The translations under genes and the position numbers were made by a program. A stretch of 64,000 nt of DNA from Aeromonas dhakensis. GTDB taxonomy: Bacteria; Pseudomonadota; Gammaproteobacteria; Enterobacterales; Aeromonadaceae. Every line of letters begins with the position of its first letter. Position 1 is the first letter of the stretch. The stretch covers positions 62,001 to 126,000 of the forward strand of contig NZ_CDBH01000029.1 of NCBI RefSeq assembly GCF_000820305.1. The letters are read 5' to 3'. The notes below the pieces were generated by a model. That model was not told the DNA's origin and ran no database searches. It worked only from the letters and a program-made list of their open reading frames with translations. Positions 26,445-34,893 of the stretch are shown here, in pieces.

Positions 26445-27483
26445 CCTTGTCTATCCACTCCCAGCTCAGCGGTTGATTGGCACTCAGGCTGCGGTTGACC
26501 CGCTTGCCGATGAGCCGATCGTAATCGGCCGGGGGCAGGCCGAGGGCGGGGCGCACCGACTTGATGTGCTCTGCGGTGAGCACCTCGCCGGCGGCCATCT
26601 CCTTGACCAGATAGAGGGAGCGGCGAAACGCGCGGTTGCCCTGTTCACTGGCGGTGAGCTGGTAATCGGCCACCCCGAGGGCGGCATGGGCGGTATTGAC
26701 CGAGGCCACCAGCTCGGTGAGTTCGGCCGGTTCCATGGAGAAGGCGCAATCCGGCCCGCCGTCGGCGCGGGCCAGGGTGAAGTGTTTCTCGATGAGGGTG
26801 GCCCCGAGCGCGGTGGCGGCGATGGCCGTGGCCGATCCCAGGGTGTGATCGGAGAGCCCCACCTCGACCCCGAAGCGCTGGCGCAACATAGGGATGGTAC
26901 GCAGGTTGTATTCGGCGGCCGGCGCCGGATAGCCGCTGACGCAGTGCAGCAGGGCCAGCTGGCCGTTGCCGTGCTTGAGTGCCATCTCGACCGCGGCGGC
27001 GATCTCGGCCTCGTTCGCCATGCCGGTGGACATGATGAGCGGCTTGCCGGTCTGGGCGGCATAGCGGATGAGGGGCAGGTCCACCAGCTCGAAGGAGGCG
27101 ATCTTGTAGGCCGGACAGTTAAGGGATTCCAGCAGATCCACCGCGCTGAAGTCGAACGGACTGCTGAATACCGTCAGTCCCAGCTCCCGCCCCTTGGCAA
27201 ACAGCGCTTGGTGCCACTCCCAGGGGGTGTGCGCCCACTGGTAGAGGTCGTACAGGTTGTGACCATCCCAGAGGCCGCCGTGGATCTGGAACTCGGGCCT
27301 GTCACTGTTGAGGGTGATGGTGTCGGGCCTATAGGTCTGCAGCTTGACCGCGCTGGCCCCGGCCTCCTTGGCGGCGGTCATGATGGCCAATGCGCGATCC
27401 AGGTTGCCGTTGTGGTTGGCCGACAGCTCGGCGATCACGTAGGGAGCCTGCGTCGGGCCGATGGATTGATGGGCGATCTGCAT
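26437..27483 (-). CDS. pseI: Pseudaminic acid synthase
   Basis: A 348-residue NeuB-family enzyme condensing 2,4-diacetamido-2,4,6-trideoxy-L-altrose with PEP to form pseudaminic acid. The TIM-barrel part shows VIAELSANHNGNLDRA, KLQTYRPDTITL, FSSPFDFSAVDLLE, STGMANEAEI and GLSDHTLGS; the last 60 residues are the antifreeze-like SAF domain. The YRPDTITL and GGLWDG blocks favour PseI over sialic-acid NeuB. Upstream pseG ends 6 bases before. Confidence 0.94.
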   Translation of the reverse strand: MQIAHQSIGPTQAPYVIAELSANHNGNLDRALAIMTAAKEAGASAVKLQTYRPDTITLNSDRPEFQIHGGLWDGHNLYDLYQWAHTPWEWHQALFAKGRELGLTVFSSPFDFSAVDLLESLNCPAYKIASFELVDLPLIRYAAQTGKPLIMSTGMANEAEIAAAVEMALKHGNGQLALLHCVSGYPAPAAEYNLRTIPMLRQRFGVEVGLSDHTLGSATAIAATALGATLIEKHFTLARADGGPDCAFSMEPAELTELVASVNTAHAALGVADYQLTASEQGNRAFRRSLYLVKEMAAGEVLTAEHIKSVRPALGLPPADYDRLIGKRVNRSLSANQPLSWEWIDKDE

Positions 27484-27489
27484 CTGTGT

Positions 27490-28746
27490 TCAGACTCCTG
27501 TGCCAAGTTGCCAGCCTTGCGGCGCCGGCTGCCAGGGGGCAGGCGGCGCTATCTGCGGTGGCTCGGCAAGATAGAGGGGAAATTGGGAGAAAATTGTCTG
27601 CAAGCGATGTGCCAGCTCTTGCCACGCCGTGGGCTGAAGTGGCTGAGTGGCCTGCCATGTCAGCCGCTGGCCGTTCAGGGTCAGGGTGAGCAGCAGTTTG
27701 CCATCATGGCGTAGTTGCCACTGTTGGCCATCTGGTAACAGCTGATAATCCGGTTGTTGCAGCAACCGGGCGGTGAGCCGATCCAGCCCCAGCCCGTCCA
27801 CCTGCTGCTGGCCGCGGCGGCGGTAGTCGTCTGACTGTTGTTCAAGCCGTTGCAGGGCCTGCAGCAGCCGCTCAGGCTCGGCCAGCTCGCTCAGGGTCAG
27901 CCGCTCGGCCAGTTGGAAGCGGGCGATCACCTGGTCGTTGAACTGCTGGTTGTCGACGATGGGCACCGCCAGGGTCGGCAGGCCGAGACAGGCCCGCTCC
28001 CAGGTCATGCCGCCGGCGGCGCCGATGGCGAAGTCGTGCCGGCTCATCAGGTCGGCCATCTGGTCGCTCTGGCGCAGCAGCACCAAATCGAGGTCGGCCA
28101 GCTCGGCCACTCTCTGTTCCAGCTCGGGCCAGAAGGGATTGGCGCCACCTGCCACCAGGGTCCAGCGGATGGTGCGGGCCCAGGGCAGCCGGGCCAGGCT
28201 GTTGAGGGTGATGAGGCAGGCACCCGCCGGGTCGGCGCCGCCAAAGCAGACAAGCCCCCGTCGCCACTGACTGGCGTGTTGCCGCGCCAGCTGGCGATAG
28301 GCGGGGCGCAGCAGGGCATAGTCGGTGCCGAGCAGCAACCGGCAATCGGATGGGGTGAGCGGCTGGTAATCGGCGGCGCGGCGCAAGGGCCCCTGATCCA
28401 GCAGCAGCTGGCAGTGGTGCGGTCGGTCGGCCAGATCATCGATCACCAGCACGCGGCCGCAGTGGACCGTCAGTTTTTGTTCGATTGTGTGGTCAATCTG
28501 GTAGTGATCGAACACCAGCCAATCGGGCTGCAAGCCGGGCAGCGGGCCGGCGTCATCGAGCGCGCTCAGGGGATGATGGTGATGGGGCCGCAGCAGTGAC
28601 AGCAGGTGCGCCGGCAGCTCGTGGCAGAGGAAGTGGCACTCTGCCCCGGCGGCGTGCAGCCGATCGGCGATGGCCAGGCAGCGCATCAGGTGGCCCAAGC
28701 CGATCTCGGCGCCGGCATCGAGCCGGAAGGCAACCTTAAACGTCAT
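27490..28746 (-). CDS. pseG: UDP-sugar hydrolase PseG with extra C-terminal region
   Basis: A 418-residue protein. Residues 1-330 are PseG, a GT-B-fold hydrolase that releases UDP from UDP-2,4-diacetamido-trideoxy-altrose; marks are RLDAGAEIGLGHLMRC with the catalytic His19, VIDDLADR, LVCFGGADP and IGAAGGMTWERACLGLP. Residues 331-418 form a tail with beta-strand character (QQWQLRHDGKLLLTLTLNGQ) and Pro/Gln-rich end not present in the roughly 275-residue Campylobacter enzyme. ATG at 28746 overlaps pseF by 11 bases. The tail's function is unknown. Confidence 0.92.
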   Translation of the reverse strand: MTFKVAFRLDAGAEIGLGHLMRCLAIADRLHAAGAECHFLCHELPAHLLSLLRPHHHHPLSALDDAGPLPGLQPDWLVFDHYQIDHTIEQKLTVHCGRVLVIDDLADRPHHCQLLLDQGPLRRAADYQPLTPSDCRLLLGTDYALLRPAYRQLARQHASQWRRGLVCFGGADPAGACLITLNSLARLPWARTIRWTLVAGGANPFWPELEQRVAELADLDLVLLRQSDQMADLMSRHDFAIGAAGGMTWERACLGLPTLAVPIVDNQQFNDQVIARFQLAERLTLSELAEPERLLQALQRLEQQSDDYRRRGQQQVDGLGLDRLTARLLQQPDYQLLPDGQQWQLRHDGKLLLTLTLNGQRLTWQATQPLQPTAWQELAHRLQTIFSQFPLYLAEPPQIAPPAPWQPAPQGWQLGTGV

Positions 28747-29431
28747 CTTGGGCCAGCACTTGATAGAGCAGTTCGGCCAGGTGCCAATCTTCCGGCGTGT
28801 CGATGTCGACCACCCTGTGCCTTGGCAGTATGTGGCCAATCCCTTCTCCCCCCACCGGGCTGATCCCCCCCAGCCAGGCCGCGCGGCTGCCCCAGTAGAA
28901 CTGGCCGGCATCCTGATAGGCGGGCTCCAGATCCTGGGAGCGTTTCGCCATCTGCTCCGGCCAGAACGGCGTGACTCTGCCTTGCGCGTCCATGCGTACC
29001 GCCCGCTGGATCGGGAAACCGAATTCGGCCACCGTGTAGACGAAGGGGGCCTTGCTGGCGAGCAGGCGGTGGTGGGCGGCGCGCAGGTCGGCGGCCTGGA
29101 TCAGTGGCACTGTGGCATAGATGCAGCAGTAGTGCTCTGCCTGGATGCCAAGCTGGTTGAGCCGCTGGATGGTGTCGATCACCACAGGGGTGGTGCCGGT
29201 ATGGTCATCGGCCAGCGCGGCGCCGCGCAGGAAAGGCACCTCGGCCCCGAGGCGACGGGCCACCTCGGCGATCTCCGGGTCATCGGTGGAGACCACCACC
29301 CGACTGAAACAGCCCGAGTCTCTGGCTGCCCCGATGGCGTAGGCAATCATGGGCAGGCCGCAGAAGGGGCGGATGTTCTTGCGGGGAATGCGCTTGCTGC
29401 CGCCCCGTGCCGGGATGATGGCGATGGCCAT
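28736..29431 (-). CDS. pseF: Pseudaminic acid cytidylyltransferase
   Basis: A 231-residue CMP-sugar synthetase that activates pseudaminic acid with CTP. Family marks are IAIIPARGGSKRIPRKNI, the VVVSTDDPEIAEVA stretch, CCIYATVPL, YQDAGQFYWG and the C-terminal DIDTPEDW. The start at 29431 is chosen because homology begins MAIAIIPARG and GGGAGAG precedes it; an in-frame ATG at 29524 would add an unlikely 31-residue head. It is the first gene of the minus-strand run pseF-pseG-pseI-maf. Confidence 0.93.
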   Translation of the reverse strand: MAIAIIPARGGSKRIPRKNIRPFCGLPMIAYAIGAARDSGCFSRVVVSTDDPEIAEVARRLGAEVPFLRGAALADDHTGTTPVVIDTIQRLNQLGIQAEHYCCIYATVPLIQAADLRAAHHRLLASKAPFVYTVAEFGFPIQRAVRMDAQGRVTPFWPEQMAKRSQDLEPAYQDAGQFYWGSRAAWLGGISPVGGEGIGHILPRHRVVDIDTPEDWHLAELLYQVLAQDDV

Positions 29432-29506
29432 GATGCTCTCTCCCTGAGGAGCCCGACGTGGTCGCCGAGCCGGATAATTGATGACAACTCGTTGATTATT
29501 TTTGAG

Positions 29507-29512
29507 ATTATA
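29507..29512 (-). promoter_or_regulatory. TATAAT -10 element upstream of pseF
   Basis: Perfect TATAAT on the minus strand, about 75 bases before the pseF start, in an AT-rich gap. No matching -35 is seen at 16-18 bases, so it is a weak promoter call that competes with the sigma-54 site further upstream. Confidence 0.3.
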
Positions 29513-29541
29513 CCGAGTTTTCATCTTATATTATTGAGCTT

Positions 29542-29557
29542 TGCTACGGAATTGCCC
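29542..29557 (-). promoter_or_regulatory. Sigma-54 type promoter upstream of pseF
   Basis: On the minus strand GGGCAATTCCGTAGCA has the GG-N10-GC spacing with GGCA at -24 and AGCA at -12 (consensus TGGCAC-N5-TTGCA). It is 111 bases before the pseF start. The match is moderate, strengthened by similar sites before pseB and the 34894 gene. Confidence 0.4.
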
Positions 29558-29607
29558 GGTGATGGTCGATAACATGGGCAAGTGATGGGACGTCGTTGGT
29601 ATTGAAC

Positions 29608-30132
29608 ATGAGTTATGGTGTCGAATTGCGCCCGCTCCAGCCCTGGGATCTGCCCACCCTGCGACGCTGGCGCAACCTGGACGAGGTGCGGTTGCAGATG
29701 GTGGAGCAGGCGCTCATCTCCCCCCGCCAGCAACGGCAGTGGTTCGTCAGCAGCCTTGAACGGGCTGACCAGCAGCACTGGGTGCTCTGGTGCCGCGGCC
29801 TGCGGGCTGGCTACGTCAATCTGAAAGGGGAGACGCGGCAATCGTTGCAGGGGCAGCCGGTGGCCGATGCCGGCCTCTATCTGGGCCGCTCCAGCGTGCG
29901 TCACCCCATGCTGGCCGTCGCCGCCGCCCTGTCACAGCTCGATCAGGGCTTCGATACCTTCGGGCTCGGCTGCATCCGCACCCTGGTGCGCACCGGCAAC
30001 GACGCCGCTTTGCGCCTCAATGCACAGCTCGGCTATCGCCAACAGGGGCAACAGGGTGACTTCATCGCCCTCGAACTGCAGCCAGCCGACTATTATGCCG
30101 CCCGAGAACGGCTACGGAGATTTTTCAGATGA
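29608..30132 (+). CDS. pseH: PseH-like GNAT N-acetyltransferase
   Basis: A 174-residue GNAT protein. It begins VELRPLQPWDLPTLRRWRN, the PseH/RimJ-like N-terminus, with LYLGRSSVRHPMLAV and the acetyl-CoA-binding C-terminal GLGCIRTLVRTGNDAALRLN. PseH acetylates the 4-amino group of UDP-4-amino-trideoxy-altrosamine, the step missing from the other pse genes in the window. It overlaps the downstream ACP by 4 bases, so an ACP-dependent acyl donor is possible instead of acetyl-CoA. No clear ribosome binding site at ATG 29608; TTG 29596 is an alternative. Confidence 0.78.
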   Translation: MSYGVELRPLQPWDLPTLRRWRNLDEVRLQMVEQALISPRQQRQWFVSSLERADQQHWVLWCRGLRAGYVNLKGETRQSLQGQPVADAGLYLGRSSVRHPMLAVAAALSQLDQGFDTFGLGCIRTLVRTGNDAALRLNAQLGYRQQGQQGDFIALELQPADYYAARERLRRFFR

Positions 30133-30362
30133 CTACAGCGTTGGAACAGGTTTTTGCCGATGCCCTCGGCATCGACGTCGGCAGTGTCAGCGATCAGCTG
30201 GCCTACAACAGCATTCCCCAGTGGGACTCCGTCGCCCACATGGGCCTGATCGCCCAGCTGGAGGACTGCTACGGCGTGCTGCTCGATACCGATGACATCA
30301 TCGACATGAGCTCGGTCGCCAAGGCGCGGGAGATCCTCGCCAAGTACGGGGTCGCCCTCTGA
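30129..30362 (+). CDS. Acyl carrier protein (second of two)
   Basis: A 77-residue carrier protein with the phosphopantetheine serine Ser34 in IPQWDSVAHMGLIAQLED. It is acidic as expected for an ACP. ATG overlaps the pseH-like stop and its own stop TGA shares a base with the SDR start, showing tight coupling. It differs from the 21421 ACP and probably serves the SDR, AMP-ligase, LuxE and LuxC proteins encoded next. Confidence 0.9.
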   Translation: MTTALEQVFADALGIDVGSVSDQLAYNSIPQWDSVAHMGLIAQLEDCYGVLLDTDDIIDMSSVAKAREILAKYGVAL

Positions 30363-31111
30363 TGCAGGGGCTGCTGCAAGGCAAGCGGGTGTTGATCACC
30401 GGTGCCGGGCGCGGCATCGGGCTCGCCATTGCCCGGCTGTTTGCCGCGCAGGGGGCCGAGCTGTGGCTGGCGGGACGCGACGAGGCGGCCATGAGCCGGC
30501 TGGCCGATGAGCTCGGCGCCGAGTTCGGCGTGCCTTGTCAGCCGCTCTGTGTCGACGTGGCACAGCCGCAGGCGGTCAAGCAGGCCTTTCAGCAGCTGTT
30601 TGCGCAGACGCGCCAGCTGGACGTGCTGGTCAACAATGCCGGCATGCTGGAAGAGGGGCTGCTCGGCATGGTCAATCAGGCCCAGCTGGAGCAGACCTTC
30701 AGTCACAACACCTTCAGCGTGGTCTATTGCAGCCAGTATGCCGCCCGCCTGATGCAGCGCAGCGGCGGCGGCAGCATCATCAACCTGGCCTCCCTGATGG
30801 GGCGGGTGGGTGCAGCCGGCCTTTGCAGCTATGCCGGCAGCAAGGCGGCGGTGATCGGCATCACCCAGTCGCTGGCCAAGGAGCTGGCCGCCAGCCGGAT
30901 CCGGGTCAATGCCATTGCCCCCGGCTTCATCGACACCGAGATGGCTCACGCCATCCCGGACGACAAGTTTGCCGAGCGGCTCGCCAGCATCGCCATGGGG
31001 CGCATCGGTACGCCGGACGAGGTGGCCAAGGTGGCGCTGTTTCTCGCCTCCGACCTGGCAAGCTATGTGACCGGCCAGGTCATCGGCGTGGATGGAGGCA
31101 TGACCGTCTGA
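30362..31111 (+). CDS. FabG-like short-chain dehydrogenase/reductase
   Basis: A 249-residue classical SDR: cofactor loop LITGAGRGIGLAIA (residues 11-24), LVNNAG, catalytic Ser in INLASLMGRVG and YAGSK with the catalytic Tyr and Lys, ending VTGQVIGVDGGMTV like 3-oxoacyl-ACP reductase FabG. Placed between an ACP and an AMP-ligase, it probably reduces a 3-oxoacyl-ACP. It is unlikely to be the housekeeping fabG, which lies in the fab cluster of relatives. Confidence 0.9.
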   Translation: MQGLLQGKRVLITGAGRGIGLAIARLFAAQGAELWLAGRDEAAMSRLADELGAEFGVPCQPLCVDVAQPQAVKQAFQQLFAQTRQLDVLVNNAGMLEEGLLGMVNQAQLEQTFSHNTFSVVYCSQYAARLMQRSGGGSIINLASLMGRVGAAGLCSYAGSKAAVIGITQSLAKELAASRIRVNAIAPGFIDTEMAHAIPDDKFAERLASIAMGRIGTPDEVAKVALFLASDLASYVTGQVIGVDGGMTV

Positions 31112-32481
31112 TGGATCACGCGCACGCACTGCTCGTCCACCTGCGGGAAGACAACCCGGCGCCGGCCTGGCGCGACCCACAAGAGGGCTGGCTCTCCTAC
31201 GGCGAGCTGGCACGGCGGGTGGCGCGGCTGGCGGCCAGCTATCCGGACGAGCGCAGCCTGATCTATCTGCCCTTTTTCACCCGCACCGTCCACCTGCTGC
31301 ACTATCTGGCTGCGCTCAAGCTGGGGCATGTCGTGATGCTGGCAGACCCGGCCCTCCCAGCGAGCCAGCACGATGCCAGCTGCCGGCAGTTTGGCGTGAG
31401 CTGGCGGGTCAATGATGTCGGCCAGCTGGAGCGGCTCGCCGCGGCGACGCCCGCCCTGCACCCGGCGCTGGCGGTAATGCTGCCAACCTCGGGTAGCACC
31501 GGCAGCGCCAAGTGGGTGCGGTTGTCGGGGCGCAATCTGGCGGCCAACGCCGCCTCCATCGCCGATTATCTGGCGCTGACCGCGGCCGAGCGGGCCATCA
31601 CCAGCCTGCCGCTGTACTACTCCTACGGCTTGTCGGTGCTCAACAGCCATCTGCTGGTGGGCGCCTCCCTGGTGCAGCACGAGGGGAGCGTGCTGGAGCG
31701 CGACTTCTGGCAGCAGGTCGATCTGCACTGCGTGAGCAGCTTTGCCGGGGTGCCCTTTACCTATCAGATGCTGGCCCGGCTGCGCTTTGACTGGGCCCGT
31801 TACCCCTCGTTGCAGACCCTGACCCAGGCGGGCGGGCGTTTAGAGCCCGCGCTGGCGCAGCAGTTTGCCGAGCAGGCCCTGCGACTGGATCGGCGCTTCT
31901 TCGTCATGTACGGCCAGACCGAGGCCACCGCTCGCATGGCCTGGCTGGCGGCGCCCGAGGTGGCCGCTTATCCGGATGCCATCGGTCGTGCCATTCCCGG
32001 CGGCCAGTTCGCCTTGCGCGAACTGGAGGGGGGCAAGCCCGGGGAGGGGGAGCTGGTCTATCGCGGCGACAACGTCATGCTGGGTTACGCCGTTACGGCC
32101 GAGGATCTGGCGCTGGGCGCCCAGCTGCAGGAGCTGGCTACCGGCGATCTGGCCCGCTGTGACGAGGCGGGTCGCTACTACATCTGCGGCCGGCTCAGCC
32201 GTTTTCTCAAGCTGTTCGGCAAGCGGGTCAGCCTGGCGGAGGTCGAGAGCCAGCTCCATCGCTGGGGCTGGACGGGGGCCTGCGGCGGGCGTGACGACTG
32301 CCTGCTGGTGGCTGTCGAGCCCCGCGATGACTTGACGACCGACTGCTTGCAGCGCGAGCTGGCGCAGTGGCTGCAAGCCCCGCCGCGGGCGGTGCAGGTG
32401 GTACAGGTGACACAACTGCCGCGCACCGCCAATCACAAGATTGACTACGCCGCCCTGGCCAGACTGGCGGAGGAGGCGTGA
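31111..32481 (+). CDS. AMP-dependent acyl ligase
   Basis: A 456-residue ANL-superfamily adenylate-forming enzyme. Motifs are the P-loop LPTSGSTGSAKWV (residues 124-136), FFVMYGQTEATARM, ATGDLARCDEAGRYYICGR and the terminal lysine in RTANHKIDYAAL. It activates a carboxylic acid as the acyl-adenylate, probably for loading on the neighbouring ACP. The start overlaps the SDR stop by one base. The acid cannot be named from sequence. Confidence 0.88.
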   Translation: MDHAHALLVHLREDNPAPAWRDPQEGWLSYGELARRVARLAASYPDERSLIYLPFFTRTVHLLHYLAALKLGHVVMLADPALPASQHDASCRQFGVSWRVNDVGQLERLAAATPALHPALAVMLPTSGSTGSAKWVRLSGRNLAANAASIADYLALTAAERAITSLPLYYSYGLSVLNSHLLVGASLVQHEGSVLERDFWQQVDLHCVSSFAGVPFTYQMLARLRFDWARYPSLQTLTQAGGRLEPALAQQFAEQALRLDRRFFVMYGQTEATARMAWLAAPEVAAYPDAIGRAIPGGQFALRELEGGKPGEGELVYRGDNVMLGYAVTAEDLALGAQLQELATGDLARCDEAGRYYICGRLSRFLKLFGKRVSLAEVESQLHRWGWTGACGGRDDCLLVAVEPRDDLTTDCLQRELAQWLQAPPRAVQVVQVTQLPRTANHKIDYAALARLAEEA

Positions 32482-33539
32482 TGGAGCAGTTGCTGAGTGC
32501 GCCGGTCTTCGCCCTGCCCCAGGCCGCCAAACAGGCGCTGCTGCTGGCGCGACTCAACACCTTGACTGCGCACCATCAGGCACACTGCACAGCCTATGAC
32601 AATGTGCTGCAAGCCTTCGGCTGGACGGCCGCGGCGACCGACTACGATGCGCTGCCCTACCTGGCAGCCCGGCTGTTCAAACTGGCCCAGTGGCAGAGCG
32701 TGCCGCAGAGCGAAGTGTTCAAGGTGCTCACCTCGTCGGGCACCACGGGCTCGCCATCACGGATCGTGCTGGACAGGGAGACCGCCGCCCTGCAGAGCAA
32801 GGTGCTGGTGAAGATCCTGCAGGAGTTTGTCGGCAAGCAGCGCCTGCCCATGCTCCTGGTAGAGCAACCCGCCCTCATCCAGAACCGCAGCGGCTTTTCG
32901 GCGCGCGGCGCGGGCGCGCTGGGGCTCTCTTTCCTCGGTCGTGACCATACCTATGCCCTCGACGAGCAGATGCGGCCCAACTGGCCCGTCATCGAGGCCT
33001 TCTGCGACAAATATGCCGGCCAGCCTGTGCTGCTGTTCGGCTTCACCTTCATGGTCTGGCAATGCCTGCTGGAGCCGCTGCGCGAGCGCGGCCTGCAACT
33101 GCCGCTGACGCAGGGCATTTTGTTTCACAGCGGCGGCTGGAAGAAGCTGCAGCACCTGGCGGTGGACAATTCCGCCTTCAAGGCCCGCTGCCGTGACCAG
33201 CTGGGGCTGGGCCGGGTGCACAACTTCTACGGCATGGTGGAGCAGGTAGGCTCCATCTTCGTCGAGTGCGAGCAGGGACACCTGCATGCTCCCGTGTTTG
33301 CCGATGTACAGGTGCGCGATCCGCTCACCCATCAGCCGCTCGGGATTGGCAGCTCAGGCCTGCTGCAGGTGCTCTCCACCATTCCCGGCAGTTATCCTGG
33401 CCACAGCCTGCTGAGCGAGGATCTCGGCGTGCTGCTGGGGGAGGATGACTGCCCTTGTGGCCGCCATGGCCGTTATTTTCACGTAGTGGGACGCCAGCAC
33501 GGCGCCGAGGTGAGGGGATGCAGCGACACCTTCCAATGA
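32481..33539 (+). CDS. luxE: LuxE-type acyl-protein synthetase
   Basis: A 352-residue protein of the LuxE family, which activates a fatty acid with ATP and passes it to LuxC. The adenylate P-loop is VLTSSGTTGSPS (residues 82-93); PMLLVEQP, SARGAGALGLSFLG and VHNFYGMVEQVGSIFVEC are family-like. AGGAGG precedes ATG at 32481. In bioluminescence operons LuxE works with LuxC and LuxD; no luciferase genes are here, so the pair has another role. The symbol denotes family only. Confidence 0.85.
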   Translation: MEQLLSAPVFALPQAAKQALLLARLNTLTAHHQAHCTAYDNVLQAFGWTAAATDYDALPYLAARLFKLAQWQSVPQSEVFKVLTSSGTTGSPSRIVLDRETAALQSKVLVKILQEFVGKQRLPMLLVEQPALIQNRSGFSARGAGALGLSFLGRDHTYALDEQMRPNWPVIEAFCDKYAGQPVLLFGFTFMVWQCLLEPLRERGLQLPLTQGILFHSGGWKKLQHLAVDNSAFKARCRDQLGLGRVHNFYGMVEQVGSIFVECEQGHLHAPVFADVQVRDPLTHQPLGIGSSGLLQVLSTIPGSYPGHSLLSEDLGVLLGEDDCPCGRHGRYFHVVGRQHGAEVRGCSDTFQ

Positions 33540-34723
33540 CCCTGTCCGGGGCGACCACCGGGCCCTGGCAGGAGGGGCCGGCGGTCAGCTTCGTGGCCCC
33601 GACGGCGGGCTGGCAAACTTTCTGCCCGCAGCCGCTGCCCTGCTTTGCCCCCGTCATCTGCGATTTCGTGGCGGCGCTGTCGGCCCGCCTGCAGCAGGAG
33701 GGGCGTCGTCATCCCGATCTGGCCGCATTCGGTTTCTGGCTGCGGCCCCGCCAGCTGGCCAGAGAACAGCAGCGTTTGCAGGGACGGGGGCCGCTGGGGG
33801 TCACCTTTCACCTGGTGCCCTCCAACGTGCCGACGGTGGCTTTCTACTCCTGGTTGATGGCCCTGTTGATGGGCAACCCCTGCGTAGTGCGGCTGTCGTC
33901 ACGCCGCGATCCGCAGCAGGAGGCCATGCTGGCGATCCTCAACGAACTGTTCAGCCTCGGTGAATGGCAAGAGATTGCCGCCCGTACCCGCTTCATTCGC
34001 TATGATCACGACGAGGGCATCACCGCCTGGCTGTCGGCGCGCTGCCGGCTGCGCATCATCTGGGGCGGCGACGAGACCATTCGCCAGGTGCGGGCCATTC
34101 CCCTGGCGCCGGCGGCGCAGGAGGTGGTGTTTCCGGATCGCCGCTCGATGGCGGTGCTCGACAGCCGCTGGCTGGCCGGGCTGGATCCGCAAGAGTGGCA
34201 ACGGACGCTGGCTGCCTTGCAGCAGGACTGCACCCGTTTCAACCAGCAGGCCTGCGCCTCGCCAACCACCCTCTGCTGGCTGGGTGAACCCGACGAGGGA
34301 CTGCGCCGCCGCTTGCTGGAAGCCCTGTTTGCTCCCTTTGCCGCCGATCCCGCCCTGGCGATGGAACGATTCATCCACAGTCAACAAAATGCCGCCGAGC
34401 AGGGGGCAATGAAGGTGACCAGCTTGCCCGGCGTCACCTTATTGACTCCGGCGAGCGCGCTGCGGCTCGCACACGTCGGAGGAGGTACAGTTGCCGAATT
34501 TGTGGCCGATACCCTGAATGAGCTGCTGGCACAGCCCTGGGACATGCAGACCTGCGTCTGGGTCGGCGGTGACAGGGGCGGGGTCGAAGCGGCGCTGCCG
34601 ACTGCCCCCACCTGCCGGATTGACCGGGTGGTGGCACCGGGACAAGCGCTCGCATTCGAATGGAACTGGGATGGCATCGACATGCTGCAACTGTGCAGCC
34701 GTGGCCTCAGCCGACGTGAATAA
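33536..34723 (+). CDS. luxC: LuxC-type acyl-CoA/acyl-protein reductase
   Basis: A 395-residue reductase that converts an enzyme-bound acyl group to aldehyde with NADPH. It shows the aldehyde-dehydrogenase-like FHLVPSNVPTVAFYSWLMAL, IIWGGDETIRQ and the active-site cysteine region NQQACASPTTL (Cys240). ATG at 33536 overlaps the luxE stop; ATG at 33518 after GAGGTGAGGGG is an alternative start. It ends the acyl module. The symbol denotes family, not bioluminescence. Confidence 0.87.
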   Translation: MTLSGATTGPWQEGPAVSFVAPTAGWQTFCPQPLPCFAPVICDFVAALSARLQQEGRRHPDLAAFGFWLRPRQLAREQQRLQGRGPLGVTFHLVPSNVPTVAFYSWLMALLMGNPCVVRLSSRRDPQQEAMLAILNELFSLGEWQEIAARTRFIRYDHDEGITAWLSARCRLRIIWGGDETIRQVRAIPLAPAAQEVVFPDRRSMAVLDSRWLAGLDPQEWQRTLAALQQDCTRFNQQACASPTTLCWLGEPDEGLRRRLLEALFAPFAADPALAMERFIHSQQNAAEQGAMKVTSLPGVTLLTPASALRLAHVGGGTVAEFVADTLNELLAQPWDMQTCVWVGGDRGGVEAALPTAPTCRIDRVVAPGQALAFEWNWDGIDMLQLCSRGLSRRE

Positions 34724-34772
34724 TCAGGTGTGGCTCACATAAATCCAGCAGCTTCAATGGATTAGCTTGGTC

Positions 34773-34788
34773 AGGCATACCTCTTGCA
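34773..34788 (+). promoter_or_regulatory. Sigma-54 promoter before the first glycosyltransferase
   Basis: AGGCATACCTCTTGCA: GGCA at -24 and TTGCA at -12 with exact GG-N10-GC spacing, 106 bases before the 34894 start. It would drive the two glycosyltransferase genes and probably the island behind them. Confidence 0.55.
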
Positions 34789-34893
34789 GTAAAACCTGAC
34801 AGAGAGGGAGAAGGGTTGACAGGGACCGTGCGGTAGCCTTGCCCATTTTCTTCCATCCGCTTCTTTTCTATTCATTTTCCCTTGGATTTCCCT

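Noticed and set aside
29566..29574. GTCGATAA resembling a sigma-28 -10 before pseH
   Set aside because: No TAAAG-type -35 at the required 14-base distance.
32481..34723. Bioluminescence operon
   Set aside because: luxE and luxC families are present but no luxA/luxB or luxD, and context is flagellar glycosylation.
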